Assembly (NCBI RefSeq): GCF_900104265.1
Contig: NZ_FNJJ01000004.1
Location: 248,001 to 312,000 of the forward strand
DNA: 64,000 nt
Direction: 5' to 3'
Source: Ectopseudomonas guguanensis
Lineage (GTDB): Bacteria > Pseudomonadota > Gammaproteobacteria > Pseudomonadales > Pseudomonadaceae
In this document: piece by piece, positions 10,757-19,340 of the stretch
How the letters are laid out: each line of letters opens with the position of its first letter
Numbering within the stretch: the first letter of the stretch is position 1
Notes under the pieces: model-generated
Seen by the model: only the letters and a program-made list of their open reading frames with translations
Told to the model about the DNA's origin: nothing
Database searches by the model: none
Program-made: the position numbers and the translations under genes

Positions 10757-10857
10757 CGTAGGGTGGGCAGGACCTTGCCGTTCTGACCCACCACGACGCC
10801 CGCGACGGGCGTCGTTCAATGCTGTAACCGGTGGGGCGGCTGCCGTCCCACCCTACG
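10757..10857. repeat. Intercistronic inverted repeat between dctP and dctQ
   Basis: CGTAGGGTGGG (10757-10767) pairs with CCCACCCTACG (10847-10857) across about 80 bases. Inside lies a strong small hairpin, GACGCCCG-CGA-CGGGCGTC (10795-10813). GTAGGGTG-type arms recur elsewhere in the window (near 38.4, 41.85, 54.5 and 58.0 kb), so this is a dispersed palindromic repeat family. Position suggests mRNA stabilisation of dctP or attenuation before dctQ. Confidence 0.7.
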
Positions 10858-10882
10858 CCCTTTCCATTCGGGAGACCCGACC

Positions 10883-11509
10883 ATGAACGCCTTGCGGCGC
10901 GTCTGGGAGCACTTCGAAGAAGGCTTCATCGCCTTTCTTCTGGCAGCCATGACGCTGATCACTTTCGTCTACGTGATCCTCAACAACTTCTACACCCTGT
11001 TCTATTGGCTGGGTGACACCTTTGGCGGTAACGCGACCCTGCTCGCTATCGGCGACTTCATTCTCGACCTTGCCCAGGCGATGACCTGGAGCAATGCCCT
11101 GACCAAGGCCCTGTTCGGCTGGCTGATCTTCTTCGGCCTGGCCTATGGCGTGCGCACCGCCGGCCACATCGGCGTCGACGCGCTGGTCAAGCTCGCCCCG
11201 CGCGGCATTCAGCGCGTGATCGGCGTGATCGCCTGCTCGGCCTGCCTGGGCTACGCCGGCCTGATCGCGGTCGGCAGCTTCGACTGGGTCCGTACCCTGT
11301 TCATTGCCGGCATCGGTGCCGAGGATCTGGGCCACTACGGCATCCAGCAATGGCATATCGGCATGATCGTGCCGTTCGGCTACGCCATGGTGTTCATCCG
11401 CTTCCTGGAGATCCTCGTGCGTATCCTGCGCAACGAGCAGACCGGTCTCGGCCTGGCTGACGAAGCCGCCGACGCCCTCAAGGTCAATGAGCACGAGGAG
11501 GCCAAATAA
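10883..11509 (+). CDS. dctQ: TRAP transporter small membrane subunit
   Basis: The 208-residue protein has about four to five hydrophobic helices (for example EGFIAFLLAAMTLITFVYV near the N-terminus) and fits DctQ, the small integral subunit that pairs with DctM. A GGGAGA ribosome site precedes the ATG. It ends in TAATG, sharing one base with the dctM start, so the two are translationally coupled. The protein is longer than many DctQ subunits (about 170 residues), largely through an extended first periplasmic loop around residues 45-70. Confidence 0.92.
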   Translation: MNALRRVWEHFEEGFIAFLLAAMTLITFVYVILNNFYTLFYWLGDTFGGNATLLAIGDFILDLAQAMTWSNALTKALFGWLIFFGLAYGVRTAGHIGVDALVKLAPRGIQRVIGVIACSACLGYAGLIAVGSFDWVRTLFIAGIGAEDLGHYGIQQWHIGMIVPFGYAMVFIRFLEILVRILRNEQTGLGLADEAADALKVNEHEEAK

Positions 11510-12789
11510 TGACCGTTCTGTTCCTCTTCCTGCTGCTGTTTTTGCTGATGTTCATCGGCGTGCCGATCGCTGCGTCGCTCGGCCTGGCCGGCTCGATCAC
11601 CATCATGCTGTTCAGCCCCGACTCGGTGCGCTCGCTGGCGATCAAGCTGTTCGAGACCTCCGAGCACTACACCCTGCTGGCGATCCCGTTCTTCCTGCTG
11701 TCCGGCGCCTTCATGACCACCGGCGGTGTGGCCAAGCGCCTGATCGACTTCGCCAACGCCTGCGTCGGCCATATCCGTGGTGGCCTGGCCATCGGTGCGG
11801 TACTGGCGTGCATGCTGTTCGCCGCGCTGTCCGGCTCCTCGCCCGCCACCGTGGCTGCGGTAGGCTCCATCGCCATCGCCGGCATGGTGCGTTCCGGTTA
11901 TCCGCAGGCGTTCGGTGCCGGCATCGTGTGTAACGCCGGCACCCTGGGTATCCTGATCCCGCCGTCGATCGTGATGGTGGTCTACGCCGCCGCCACCGAG
12001 CAGTCGGTGGGCAAGCTGTTCATGGCTGGTGTCATCCCCGGCGTGATGCTCGGCCTGGCGCTGATGATCGCGATCTACATCGTCGCCCGTATCAAGAAGC
12101 TGCCGGCCCTGCCGCGCGCCAGCTTCCGCCAGTGGCTGCGCGCAGCGCGTGAGGCCTTCTGGGGCCTGCTGCTGATGGTGATCATCCTCGGCGGCATCTA
12201 CAGCGGCATGTTCACGCCCACCGAGGCAGCCGCCGTGGCGGCGGTCTACGCCGGCTTCGTCGCGCTGTTCGTGTACAAGGATCTGACCATCCGCGAGTGC
12301 CCGAAGGTGCTGCTGGAGTCCGGCAAGCTGACCATCATGCTGATGTTCATCATCGCCAACGCCATGCTCTTCGCCCATGTGCTGACCACCGAGCAGATCC
12401 CGCAGCAAATCACCGCCTGGGTGGTGGAGCTGGGCCTGCAGCCGTGGCAGTTCCTGCTGGTGGTGAACATCGTGCTGCTGGTGGCCGGCGCCTTCATGGA
12501 GCCGTCGGCGATCATCCTGATCCTGGCGCCGATTCTCTTCCCCATCGCCATACAGCTGGGCATCGACCCGATCCACCTGGGCATCATCATGGTGGTGAAC
12601 ATGGAGATCGGCCTGATCACGCCACCGGTGGGGCTGAACCTGTTCGTCACCTCGGCGGTGACCGGCATGCCGCTGACCTCGGTGATCAAAGCGGCCTGGC
12701 CGTGGCTGATGCTGCTGCTGAGCTTCCTGATGATCATCACCTATATCCCGGCGGTGTCCCTGGGGCTGCCGAACCTGCTCGGCATGTAA
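11509..12789 (+). CDS. dctM: TRAP transporter large permease subunit
   Basis: The 426-residue protein of about 12 hydrophobic segments has DctM-family features such as LLAIPFFLLSGAFM, the serine-rich GSSPATVAAVGSIA, NAGTLGILIPPSI and EIGLITPPVGLNLFV. It forms the sodium-coupled transport channel for C4-dicarboxylates with DctQ. Its length is normal for the family. It is the last gene of the dctPQM operon and is followed by a clear intrinsic terminator. Confidence 0.96.
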   Translation: MTVLFLFLLLFLLMFIGVPIAASLGLAGSITIMLFSPDSVRSLAIKLFETSEHYTLLAIPFFLLSGAFMTTGGVAKRLIDFANACVGHIRGGLAIGAVLACMLFAALSGSSPATVAAVGSIAIAGMVRSGYPQAFGAGIVCNAGTLGILIPPSIVMVVYAAATEQSVGKLFMAGVIPGVMLGLALMIAIYIVARIKKLPALPRASFRQWLRAAREAFWGLLLMVIILGGIYSGMFTPTEAAAVAAVYAGFVALFVYKDLTIRECPKVLLESGKLTIMLMFIIANAMLFAHVLTTEQIPQQITAWVVELGLQPWQFLLVVNIVLLVAGAFMEPSAIILILAPILFPIAIQLGIDPIHLGIIMVVNMEIGLITPPVGLNLFVTSAVTGMPLTSVIKAAWPWLMLLLSFLMIITYIPAVSLGLPNLLGM

Positions 12790-12835
12790 CCGTTTCCACG
12801 AACGCTGCTACTTCGGTACCTCGTGTACCCACTCC

Positions 12836-12863
12836 GCCCGGCCTTGTGCCGGGCTTTTTTTTT
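12836..12863 (+). terminator. Intrinsic terminator of dctPQM
   Basis: GCCCGGC (12836-12842), loop CTTGT, GCCGGGC (12848-12854) and nine T residues (12855-12863) form a classic rho-independent terminator 47 bases after the dctM stop. Confidence 0.93.
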
Positions 12864-12996
12864 CAGCCATGAAAACGCGGTAGGCTGAAGAAAAGCGCTG
12901 TAGCCATTTCCTCCGGCTCCCAACGCACACTGCACTGCCCACCGCCGCCTGCACCGGCGTAAAGTGCGCCGGCATCTTCATCTAGGAAACCGAGGC

Positions 12997-13668
12997 ATGA
13001 TCAGAAGCAGCCTGAAATCCATCGTTACCACCTGGCTGACCGGCCTGCTGGCGCTCCTGCCGCTGGTGCTGACCCTGGCCCTGCTGGCCTGGATATTCAG
13101 CCTGCTCAACCGCCTGGTCGGCCCCTCGACCCTGATCGGCCAGCTGTTCGCGGCGCTCGGTCAGCCCTTCTCCAGCAATGGCTACATGGCCTATCTGCTA
13201 GGTAGCCTGGTACTGCTCGCCAGCCTTTATCCGCTTGGCCTGGCCGTACAACTGGGCCTGCGCCGTCCACTGTCCTGGTTGCTCGACCGCACCCTGCGGC
13301 GCACGCCTCTGATCGGCAACTTCTACAACCTGGCCGACCGTTTCGTCGGCCTGCTGGACAGGAGCAAGAACCCCGATATCACCACCATGGCGCCGGTCTG
13401 GTGCTTCTTCGGCGGCGACGGCGCAGCAGTGCTCGCCCTGCGCCCGAGCTCGGAGAGCGTGGAGCTGGAAGGTCGCGCCTACTGCGCCATCCTCGTACCC
13501 ACGGCGCCGATCCCCATCGGCGGCGGCCTGCTCTACGTGCCGCAGGAATGGATACGCCCGGCCGACATGGGTGTGGATCAACTGACCAGCATCTACGTGT
13601 CCATGGGGCTTACGCCACCCGGCAAGCGCAACGCCGAGCAGTCGCCGCCGGTGCTGATCAAACCCTAG
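12997..13668 (+). CDS. DUF502 family membrane protein
   Basis: The 223-residue protein has two N-terminal membrane segments (about 12-36 and 62-85). The conserved DUF502 block follows: RTPLIGNFYNLADRF, then VPTAPIPIGGGLLYVP and an Asp/Ser-rich VDQLTSIYVSMG. The family is widespread in bacteria and plants, and its bacterial role is not established; I give no function. The ATG at 12997 is preferred over an upstream in-frame start because AGGAAACCGAGG lies just before it and the charged-then-hydrophobic N-terminus starts there. It ends tail to tail with the Lrp-type regulator, sharing four bases. Confidence 0.85.
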   Translation: MIRSSLKSIVTTWLTGLLALLPLVLTLALLAWIFSLLNRLVGPSTLIGQLFAALGQPFSSNGYMAYLLGSLVLLASLYPLGLAVQLGLRRPLSWLLDRTLRRTPLIGNFYNLADRFVGLLDRSKNPDITTMAPVWCFFGGDGAAVLALRPSSESVELEGRAYCAILVPTAPIPIGGGLLYVPQEWIRPADMGVDQLTSIYVSMGLTPPGKRNAEQSPPVLIKP

Positions 13669-14132
13669 GCAAGCGGCAGGCTGGTGGTGGACTTGATCTC
13701 CGACAGCGCGACGATGGAGTTGACCTCCTGGATCCCCGGTACCAGAGACAGTTTCTCGAAGAAGAAGCGCTCATAAGCCTCGATATCGCGGGTGACGATG
13801 CGCAGCATGAAGTCCACCGCGCCCATCAGCACGTGGCATTCCAGTACCTCGGGAAACTCGCGCATGGCTTCGGCGAACTCGGTGAGGTTGGAGCGGCCAT
13901 GGGCGTTGAGCTTGATCTGGGCGAACACCTGCGTATGCAGGCCGATGCGCTTGCGATCGAGCAGGGTCACCTGCTTGCGGATCACCCCCTCCTCCTTGAG
14001 GCGCTGGATGCGGCGCCAGCAGGGCGATTGCGACAGGCCGACGCGCTCGGCGATCTCGCCGGTGGACAGGCCGGCATCCTCCTGCAGCAGGGCGAGAATG
14101 CGCTGATCATAGGCATCCAGGGCGACGGACAT
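13665..14132 (-). CDS. Lrp/AsnC family transcriptional regulator
   Basis: The 155-residue protein has an N-terminal winged helix-turn-helix (LDAYDQRILALLQED, then STGEIAERVGLSQSPCWRRI) and a C-terminal RAM/ACT-like ligand domain with the glycine-containing turn MGAVDFMLRI. It has the usual Lrp length. Such proteins bind DNA as octamers and respond to amino acids. The ATG at 14132 is chosen by family alignment over an upstream in-frame start. The target is not evident. The divergent neighbour at 14260 is a small unknown protein and could be its regulated partner, as is common for local Lrp-type regulators. Confidence 0.92.
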   Translation of the reverse strand: MSVALDAYDQRILALLQEDAGLSTGEIAERVGLSQSPCWRRIQRLKEEGVIRKQVTLLDRKRIGLHTQVFAQIKLNAHGRSNLTEFAEAMREFPEVLECHVLMGAVDFMLRIVTRDIEAYERFFFEKLSLVPGIQEVNSIVALSEIKSTTSLPLA

Positions 14133-14259
14133 AAAAAATCCCTCATATGGTCGATAAGGGGCAAGACTATCCACAAACTCTAGGTTTTCCCACTAAACCA
14201 GGCAGAACTTTTGCTCAGGGAAAGCGGAAACTTGAGCAAAACCTGCCCGAGTGATCGTC

Positions 14260-14586
14260 ATGCCCGATACCACGCCCTTTCCCGCCCTGCCTCAGCGCCG
14301 CGATCCCTGGCAGGATCGCGCCGACGCCTGCGTCGAATACCGGTTGCGCACCGATGCCGAAGCCGACGTGCTGTGCCGCCTGCTCGGCCTGTTCGCCCAG
14401 TTGCAGCTGCTCCCCGAGGCCCTGCATATGGAGCGCCTGCAGGACGATCTGCACATCAGCCTGCGCCTGCCCGGCCTCTCGCTGCACCGCGCCGGCGTAC
14501 TGGCGCAGAAGCTGCGCGGCCTGGTGTGCGTCTGGCAGGTGGATTGGCAGCATCTGCATCACAGCCTGGAAACCGAGGTGGCCTGA
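14260..14586 (+). CDS. Small protein of unknown function, divergent from the Lrp-type regulator
   Basis: This 108-residue soluble protein is not one I recognise by name. The pattern RTDAEADVLCRLLGLFAQLQLLPEALHMERLQDDLHI (residues about 24-60) followed by SLRLPGLSLHRAGVLAQKLR has the beta-alpha-beta-beta-alpha-beta rhythm of an ACT-type domain; this is pattern reading, not a match. An in-frame ATG also lies at 14251. The gene lies head to head with the Lrp-type regulator, with about 130 bases between, and is followed by 123 bases with nothing evident before the GspE-like gene. Confidence 0.7.
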   Translation: MPDTTPFPALPQRRDPWQDRADACVEYRLRTDAEADVLCRLLGLFAQLQLLPEALHMERLQDDLHISLRLPGLSLHRAGVLAQKLRGLVCVWQVDWQHLHHSLETEVA

Positions 14587-14709
14587 AGCGGGTGCTCGGT
14601 CACGCCAGGCACTTCGCCCTGCTACTGCTTTTCGGGCATCCTAGCTCGGCTGAAAGGTCGTTGAAATACGACCTGCTACCCTTGTTCAGGCCGACCCCGA
14701 GGAGCCCGC

Positions 14710-16494
14710 ATGTCCGCCTTCACCGCTACCGCCCCTGACCGTGTACTGGATCTTGGCGACCTGCTGCGCGAGCTGGTAGCCCAGGGCCGAGTCGAGCAGG
14801 ACGTGGCCGAGCAGTGCCTGGCGATTCGCCGCAGCTCGCTGAACAACAGCCAGCACCCGCTGGAATTCCTCGCCGCGCAGCAGGTCGATGACCTGACGCG
14901 CCCGGGCAAGAAACTCGATCTGGAAACCCTTACCGTCTGGCTGGCCAACTTCGCCGGCCAACCCTACCTGCGCATCGACCCGCTGAAGATCGACGTACCG
15001 GCCATCACCCCATTGATGTCCTACGCCTTCGCCCAGCGTCACAAGATCCTCGCCGTTGCCGTGGACAGCGAAAGCGTCACCATCGCCAGCAGCCAGCCGC
15101 TGGTGCACAGCTGGGAAGCCAACCTGATCCACGTGCTCAAGCGCCCGATCAAGCGCGTGGTGGCCAACCCGGCGGACATCCAGCGCTTCACCACCGAGTT
15201 CTACCGCCTGGCCCGCTCGGTCAGCGGCGCCAATGCCACCGACCAGAAGATCAGCGGCGTCGGCAACTTCGAGCAACTGCTGAGCCTTGGCGCCCAGGAT
15301 CAGGAACCGGACGCCAACGACGCGCACATCGTCAACATCGTCGACTGGCTGTTCCAGTACGCCTTCCAGCAGCGCGCCAGCGATATCCATATCGAACCGC
15401 GCCGCGAGCAGGGTACCGTGCGCTTTCGCATCGACGGCGTGCTGCACACCGTCTACCAGTTCCCCGCCCAAGTCACCATGGCGGTGGTCAGCCGCCTGAA
15501 GAACCTCGGCCGCATGAACATCGCCGAGAAGCGCAAACCGCAGGACGGCCGGGTCAAGACCAAGACCCCGGACGGCGGCGAGGTGGAGCTGCGCCTGTCG
15601 ACCCTGCCCACCGCCTTCGGCGAGAAGATGGTGATGCGTATCTTCGACCCCGAGGTGCTGCTGAAAAGCCCAGATCAGCTCGGCTTCTCCCCGGACGACC
15701 TGCGCCGCTGGCAGAGCATGACCAGCCAGCCCAACGGCATCATCCTGGTCACCGGCCCCACCGGCTCGGGCAAGACCACCACGCTCTACACCACGCTCAA
15801 GCAACTGGCCACGCCGGAGGTGAACGTCTGCACCATCGAGGACCCGATCGAGATGATCGAGGGCGCCTTCAACCAGATGCAGGTGCAGCACAACATCGAC
15901 CTGACCTTCGCCAGCGGCGTGCGCGCGCTGATGCGCCAGGACCCGGACATCATCATGGTCGGCGAGATCCGCGACCTGGAAACCGCCGAGATGGCTATCC
16001 AGGCCGCGCTCACCGGTCACCTGGTGCTCTCCACCCTGCACACCAACGACGCCCCCAGCGCCATCACCCGCCTGCTGGAACTGGGCGTGCCGCACTACCT
16101 GCTCAAGGCCACCATCCTCGGCGTCATGGCCCAGCGCCTGGTGCGTACCCTGTGCCCGCACTGCAAGGCGCCGGTGCAGCTGGACGAAGACACCTGGAAC
16201 GGCCTGACCCGGCCCTGGAGCTCGCCACTGCCGACGCATGCGCACCATGCCGTTGGCTGCCTGGAATGCCGTGAAACCGGCTACCGCGGCCGTGCCGGGG
16301 TGTACGAGATCATGCTGATCAACGACGCGATCAAGCCGCTGATCACCGCCGATACGGACCTGACCCTGCTGCGCCGCGCCGCCTTCAAGGACGGCATGCG
16401 CAGCCTGCGCCTGTCCGGCGCGCAGAAGGTCGCCGCCGGCCTGACCACCATCGAGGAAGTGCTGCGCGTCACTCCGCAGAGCGAACAGCGCTGA
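14710..16494 (+). CDS. GspE/PulE/PilB-family ATPase, orphan
   Basis: The 594-residue secretion/pilus-type ATPase has an N-terminal MshEN-like region, then the N2 domain with the arginine-rich RASDIHIEPRREQG. Walker A is GPTGSGKTT, the Asp box ends EDPIE, Walker B is DPDIIMVGEIRDLETAE and the His box is TGHLVLSTLHTN. A CxxC pair (CPHC) and a later CLEC pair form the tetracysteine zinc site. All catalytic motifs are intact. No other pilin, secretin or platform-protein gene lies nearby, so the system it drives is encoded elsewhere. A GAGGAG ribosome site precedes the ATG. Confidence 0.9.
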   Translation: MSAFTATAPDRVLDLGDLLRELVAQGRVEQDVAEQCLAIRRSSLNNSQHPLEFLAAQQVDDLTRPGKKLDLETLTVWLANFAGQPYLRIDPLKIDVPAITPLMSYAFAQRHKILAVAVDSESVTIASSQPLVHSWEANLIHVLKRPIKRVVANPADIQRFTTEFYRLARSVSGANATDQKISGVGNFEQLLSLGAQDQEPDANDAHIVNIVDWLFQYAFQQRASDIHIEPRREQGTVRFRIDGVLHTVYQFPAQVTMAVVSRLKNLGRMNIAEKRKPQDGRVKTKTPDGGEVELRLSTLPTAFGEKMVMRIFDPEVLLKSPDQLGFSPDDLRRWQSMTSQPNGIILVTGPTGSGKTTTLYTTLKQLATPEVNVCTIEDPIEMIEGAFNQMQVQHNIDLTFASGVRALMRQDPDIIMVGEIRDLETAEMAIQAALTGHLVLSTLHTNDAPSAITRLLELGVPHYLLKATILGVMAQRLVRTLCPHCKAPVQLDEDTWNGLTRPWSSPLPTHAHHAVGCLECRETGYRGRAGVYEIMLINDAIKPLITADTDLTLLRRAAFKDGMRSLRLSGAQKVAAGLTTIEEVLRVTPQSEQR

Positions 16495-17143
16495 TGCTCG
16501 CGCAATCGCGATAGCGGTCCTGCTGCATCTGTGGATGCCAGGCGAACAGGTACTGGCCATCCTTGAGCTGATCCACCAGCACCCGGATCACTTCCTGCTG
16601 CACCGCCGGACAGCCCAGGCTGCGCCCCATGCGCCCGTGCCGATCGGCCCAGCCTGGCGCCACGTAATCGGCGCCATGGATCACCAGCGCCCGGGCTCGC
16701 GCCTGGTCGTTGAAGCCGGGTTCCAGGCCATCGAGACGCAACGAATGACCGTGCCGCCCGCTGTAGCTCTCGGCACCGCGAAACAGGCCGAGGCTGGACT
16801 GATGACTGCCCGGCAGGTTGGAGAAGCGCTCGGCGAACAGCTCGCCGGATTGCCGACCATGGGCCACGAACTCACGCTGCAGCAGATGCCGGTGGGTCAG
16901 ATCGAACACCCACAGGCGCCGCTCCAGCGAAGAACGCGAGTAGTCGATCACCGCCAGCCGCCTGGCCTGATCAGCTACATCGACCTCGCCCTCGACGCAT
17001 CGCAGCGCCTGTAGCGCATCCTGCAGGGCACGCACCTCAAGCTGCGGCGCTGCGCGCTGCAACGCATCAAGCAGCTCATCGGCCAGTGCATGCTGGCCAG
17101 GCATGAGGGCAAGCAAAACCGCACCCGTCAGACGCTTGAACAT
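16469..17143 (-). CDS. Murein L,D-transpeptidase-like protein (YkuD_2 type)
   Basis: The 224-residue exported protein begins MFKRLTGAVLLALMPG, a Sec signal with processing near HALA-DE. The C-terminal half shows ALVIHGADYV, then about 17 residues on GRSLGCPAV, which corresponds to the HxG...SxGC catalytic motif of L,D-transpeptidase folds with the nucleophile Cys in LGC. Proteins of this kind are placed in the YkuD_2 family; the substrate is unproven and peptidoglycan cross-link chemistry is an inference. The 3' end overlaps the GspE-like gene tail to tail by 26 bases. In-frame ATGs upstream of 17143 exist but would add non-signal residues. Confidence 0.82.
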   Translation of the reverse strand: MFKRLTGAVLLALMPGQHALADELLDALQRAAPQLEVRALQDALQALRCVEGEVDVADQARRLAVIDYSRSSLERRLWVFDLTHRHLLQREFVAHGRQSGELFAERFSNLPGSHQSSLGLFRGAESYSGRHGHSLRLDGLEPGFNDQARARALVIHGADYVAPGWADRHGRMGRSLGCPAVQQEVIRVLVDQLKDGQYLFAWHPQMQQDRYRDCASISAVRSAE

Positions 17144-17308
17144 GCTCCAGTTCCCATCCATCGCCCGGCATCTGCCCACCTTGCGAAGAGGTCGGCGGCA
17201 GAGCCCGGGCCGCTGTGCTTAGATTGTTGAATCTGTCAAAGGAGTCTAAGCGATGCACACACAAGGACGATCAGCAAACTGTCTGACCACAGGTAGCCGC
17301 GTCTTCCC

Positions 17309-17563
17309 ATGATCACCTACCTGCAACATCTGTCGTTCTGGGACTGGTTGGCCCTGGCCACCCTGCTGTTGATTCTCGAAGTGTTCGGCGCTGGCGGCTA
17401 CCTGCTGTGGATTGGCCTGGTCGCCGTCACCGTCGGTGCGCTGACCTACCTCTTCCCCGACCTGCCCTGGGCCTGGCAATTTCTACTGTTCGCCGTGCTG
17501 GCGGCGGTCTCGGCGCTGCTGTGGTGGCGCCATCAACGGCGCGCGCGCAGGCTGCGCGGCTGA
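17309..17563 (+). CDS. Small NfeD-like membrane protein
   Basis: This 84-residue protein has two strongly hydrophobic helical stretches (about 12-45 and 55-77) and a basic tail HQRRARRLRG. The motif LLILEVFGAGGYLLWIGL matches the membrane part of YbbK/NfeD-type proteins, but the cytoplasmic OB-fold that normally follows is absent, as is the stomatin-like partner gene. It may be a truncated or minimal member of that family. It lies divergent to the transpeptidase-like gene and 88 bases ahead of the DUF2388 gene. Confidence 0.75.
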   Translation: MITYLQHLSFWDWLALATLLLILEVFGAGGYLLWIGLVAVTVGALTYLFPDLPWAWQFLLFAVLAAVSALLWWRHQRRARRLRG

Positions 17564-17651
17564 GCGGCCTGGCAACCGGCCATCGCCGGCAAGGAACCAC
17601 CGGCGGCCGATTCGACTCCTAGGAAAGGAACCACCCAAAAGGAGTTTCATC

Positions 17652-17981
17652 ATGCGTGTAACGAGCCATGCCGCACTGGCGTTCAGTGCCTGCCTGATCG
17701 CCCAGACCGCAGCTGCCGATGGCCTGCTGCGCGACATTCTGTCCTCGGGCGCCACCACGGCCTCGACCTACCTGACCTTCAAGGATCGCAAGCTGGTCGC
17801 TGCCGCCGAAGAGGATGCCAGCAGCTTCGTCGCCAGTAACGGCGAAATCCGCGGCCCGCACCTGGAAGCGGCCATGCAGCAGCTGCGCAGCACCAATCCG
17901 CAGTTGCAGGATGCCGATGACATGGCCCTGGCCAGCGCCATTCTCGCGGCGTCGGCCGCGCCGATTGAAAGCGCACGCTGA
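17652..17981 (+). CDS. DUF2388 family exported protein
   Basis: The 109-residue protein has a clear signal peptide (MRVTSHAALAFSACLIAQTA, cut near AAA-DG). The mature part of about 87 residues contains the DUF2388 pattern: SGATTASTYLTFKDRKLV, EDASSFVASNGEIRG and DDMALASAILAA. These small periplasmic proteins are common in pseudomonads, often in tandem copies, and have no assigned function. An AAAAGGAGTTT ribosome site precedes the ATG. A strong bidirectional terminator follows. Confidence 0.85.
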   Translation: MRVTSHAALAFSACLIAQTAAADGLLRDILSSGATTASTYLTFKDRKLVAAAEEDASSFVASNGEIRGPHLEAAMQQLRSTNPQLQDADDMALASAILAASAAPIESAR

Positions 17982-17991
17982 GCGCCCATAA

Positions 17992-18024
17992 AAAATGCCC
18001 GCATCCAATGGATGCGGGCATTTT
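17992..18024. terminator. Bidirectional terminator between DUF2388 gene and porin
   Basis: A 15-base perfect stem (17992-18006 with 18010-18024) closes on an AAT loop. It carries A residues on one side and T residues on the other, so it can terminate both the DUF2388 transcript and the convergent porin transcript. The core is TGCCCGCATCC paired with GGATGCGGGCA. Confidence 0.93.
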
Positions 18025-18077
18025 AGTCTGGCGGCCGAGACATCGAGCCTTTGCAGGCCTCCCGACAGCCTCTCGTA

Positions 18078-19340
18078 TTACATCAGCGGCAGGGTGTAGC
18101 TGACGATCAGACGGTTTTCGTCGATGTCGCGGCTGAAGTTGTTGCGCATAGTAGCGTTACGCCAGCGAACACCCAGGTTCTTCAGTGCACCTTCCTGGAA
18201 GACGTACATCAACTCGGTGTTGCGCTCCCACTCACGACCTTCGGAAACACCACGACCACGGTCAATGTTGTCACCAGTCAGGTAACGGGTCATGAAAGTC
18301 AGGCCCGGAATACCGATGGAGGCGAAGTTGAAGTCATAACGCGCCTGGTAGGACTTCTCGTCCTTGTTGGCGAAGTCGCCAATCTGCACGTAGTTGACCA
18401 GGAAAGGATCGGTACCGTTGATGAAGGCAAAGCCAGTGTCGCCACTCATTTTCTGGTAACCCAGGCCAAAGGCATGGCCATCCAGACCATAGGTAATCAT
18501 GGCGCCGAAGGCCTTGTTGTCGACGTTGCTGCGGTTGCCGTCGTCAGTGGAACGCGCATAGCGCAAATCGGTCTTCAGGCTCTGCTTGTCGGCCAGCGGC
18601 AGGACATGCACGACGTTGAAGGAGTGCTGTTTGTACAGCTCGTCCAGATTGGAGTAGTAGTAACCGGCGCTCAGATCCTTGGTCAGCTTGTAAGTGCCAC
18701 CGATGAAGTCGAAGGAATCGGTAGTGGAGCCGCCAACAGTGGTGATGCCACGACGACCACCAGTAGTGATACCGATGTCTTCGTAGTCGTTGGAGTTACG
18801 GTTGTTGACCTCACGGACGTGAGCGGCTTCCAGCATCAGACCGTCGATCTCCTGGGAGACGACGTGACCTGCTTCAAAGACCTGCGGCAGCAGACGGCTA
18901 TCACTGGACGCAATTGCAGCGTTCTTGAACTGCATCTGGCCAACACGCAGAGTGCTGTTGGATACCTTGGCTTTAGCCGCTACAGCCAGACCAGAGTAGT
19001 TATCCTGAGAACCGAGACCATTGTTGCGAGAGCGATCCGGAACCAGCAGGCCACTGCCACCGGTACCGCCACCCGAATCCAGCTTGAAGCCGAACATACC
19101 GATGGCATCAGCACCGAAACCTACAGTGCCTTCGGTAAAGCCGGAGTTCATGCGCAGAATGAAACCCTGTGCCCACTCTTCGGATTTGGACTGGCCAGCA
19201 TCCTCACGGAAATCACGATTAAAGTAGAAGTTGCGTGCTTCCAGGCTGACTTTGGTATCGCCGACCAGGTCGGCGAAGGCCACTTGGCTCAGGCCCAGGG
19301 TGCTGGCGGCTACGGCCAGTGCCAGGGAGGTCTTTCTCAT
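18078..19340 (-). CDS. OprD/Occ-family outer-membrane porin
   Basis: The protein is 420 residues with a signal peptide (MRKTSLALAVAASTLGLSQV, processing near AFA-DL). It has the OprD pattern throughout: SLEARNFYFNRDF near the mature start, EEWAQGFILRMNSGFTEGT, VGFGADAIGMFGFKLDSG, and the C-terminal block ENRLIVSYTLPLM. OprD proteins are 18-strand, substrate-specific channels for carboxylates or basic amino acids; the exact substrate cannot be read. The ATG at 19340 is chosen over a long upstream in-frame extension because of the signal peptide and the GGAGAGAAA ribosome site. It stands alone, with about 420 bases of non-coding sequence upstream. Confidence 0.92.
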   Translation of the reverse strand: MRKTSLALAVAASTLGLSQVAFADLVGDTKVSLEARNFYFNRDFREDAGQSKSEEWAQGFILRMNSGFTEGTVGFGADAIGMFGFKLDSGGGTGGSGLLVPDRSRNNGLGSQDNYSGLAVAAKAKVSNSTLRVGQMQFKNAAIASSDSRLLPQVFEAGHVVSQEIDGLMLEAAHVREVNNRNSNDYEDIGITTGGRRGITTVGGSTTDSFDFIGGTYKLTKDLSAGYYYSNLDELYKQHSFNVVHVLPLADKQSLKTDLRYARSTDDGNRSNVDNKAFGAMITYGLDGHAFGLGYQKMSGDTGFAFINGTDPFLVNYVQIGDFANKDEKSYQARYDFNFASIGIPGLTFMTRYLTGDNIDRGRGVSEGREWERNTELMYVFQEGALKNLGVRWRNATMRNNFSRDIDENRLIVSYTLPLM

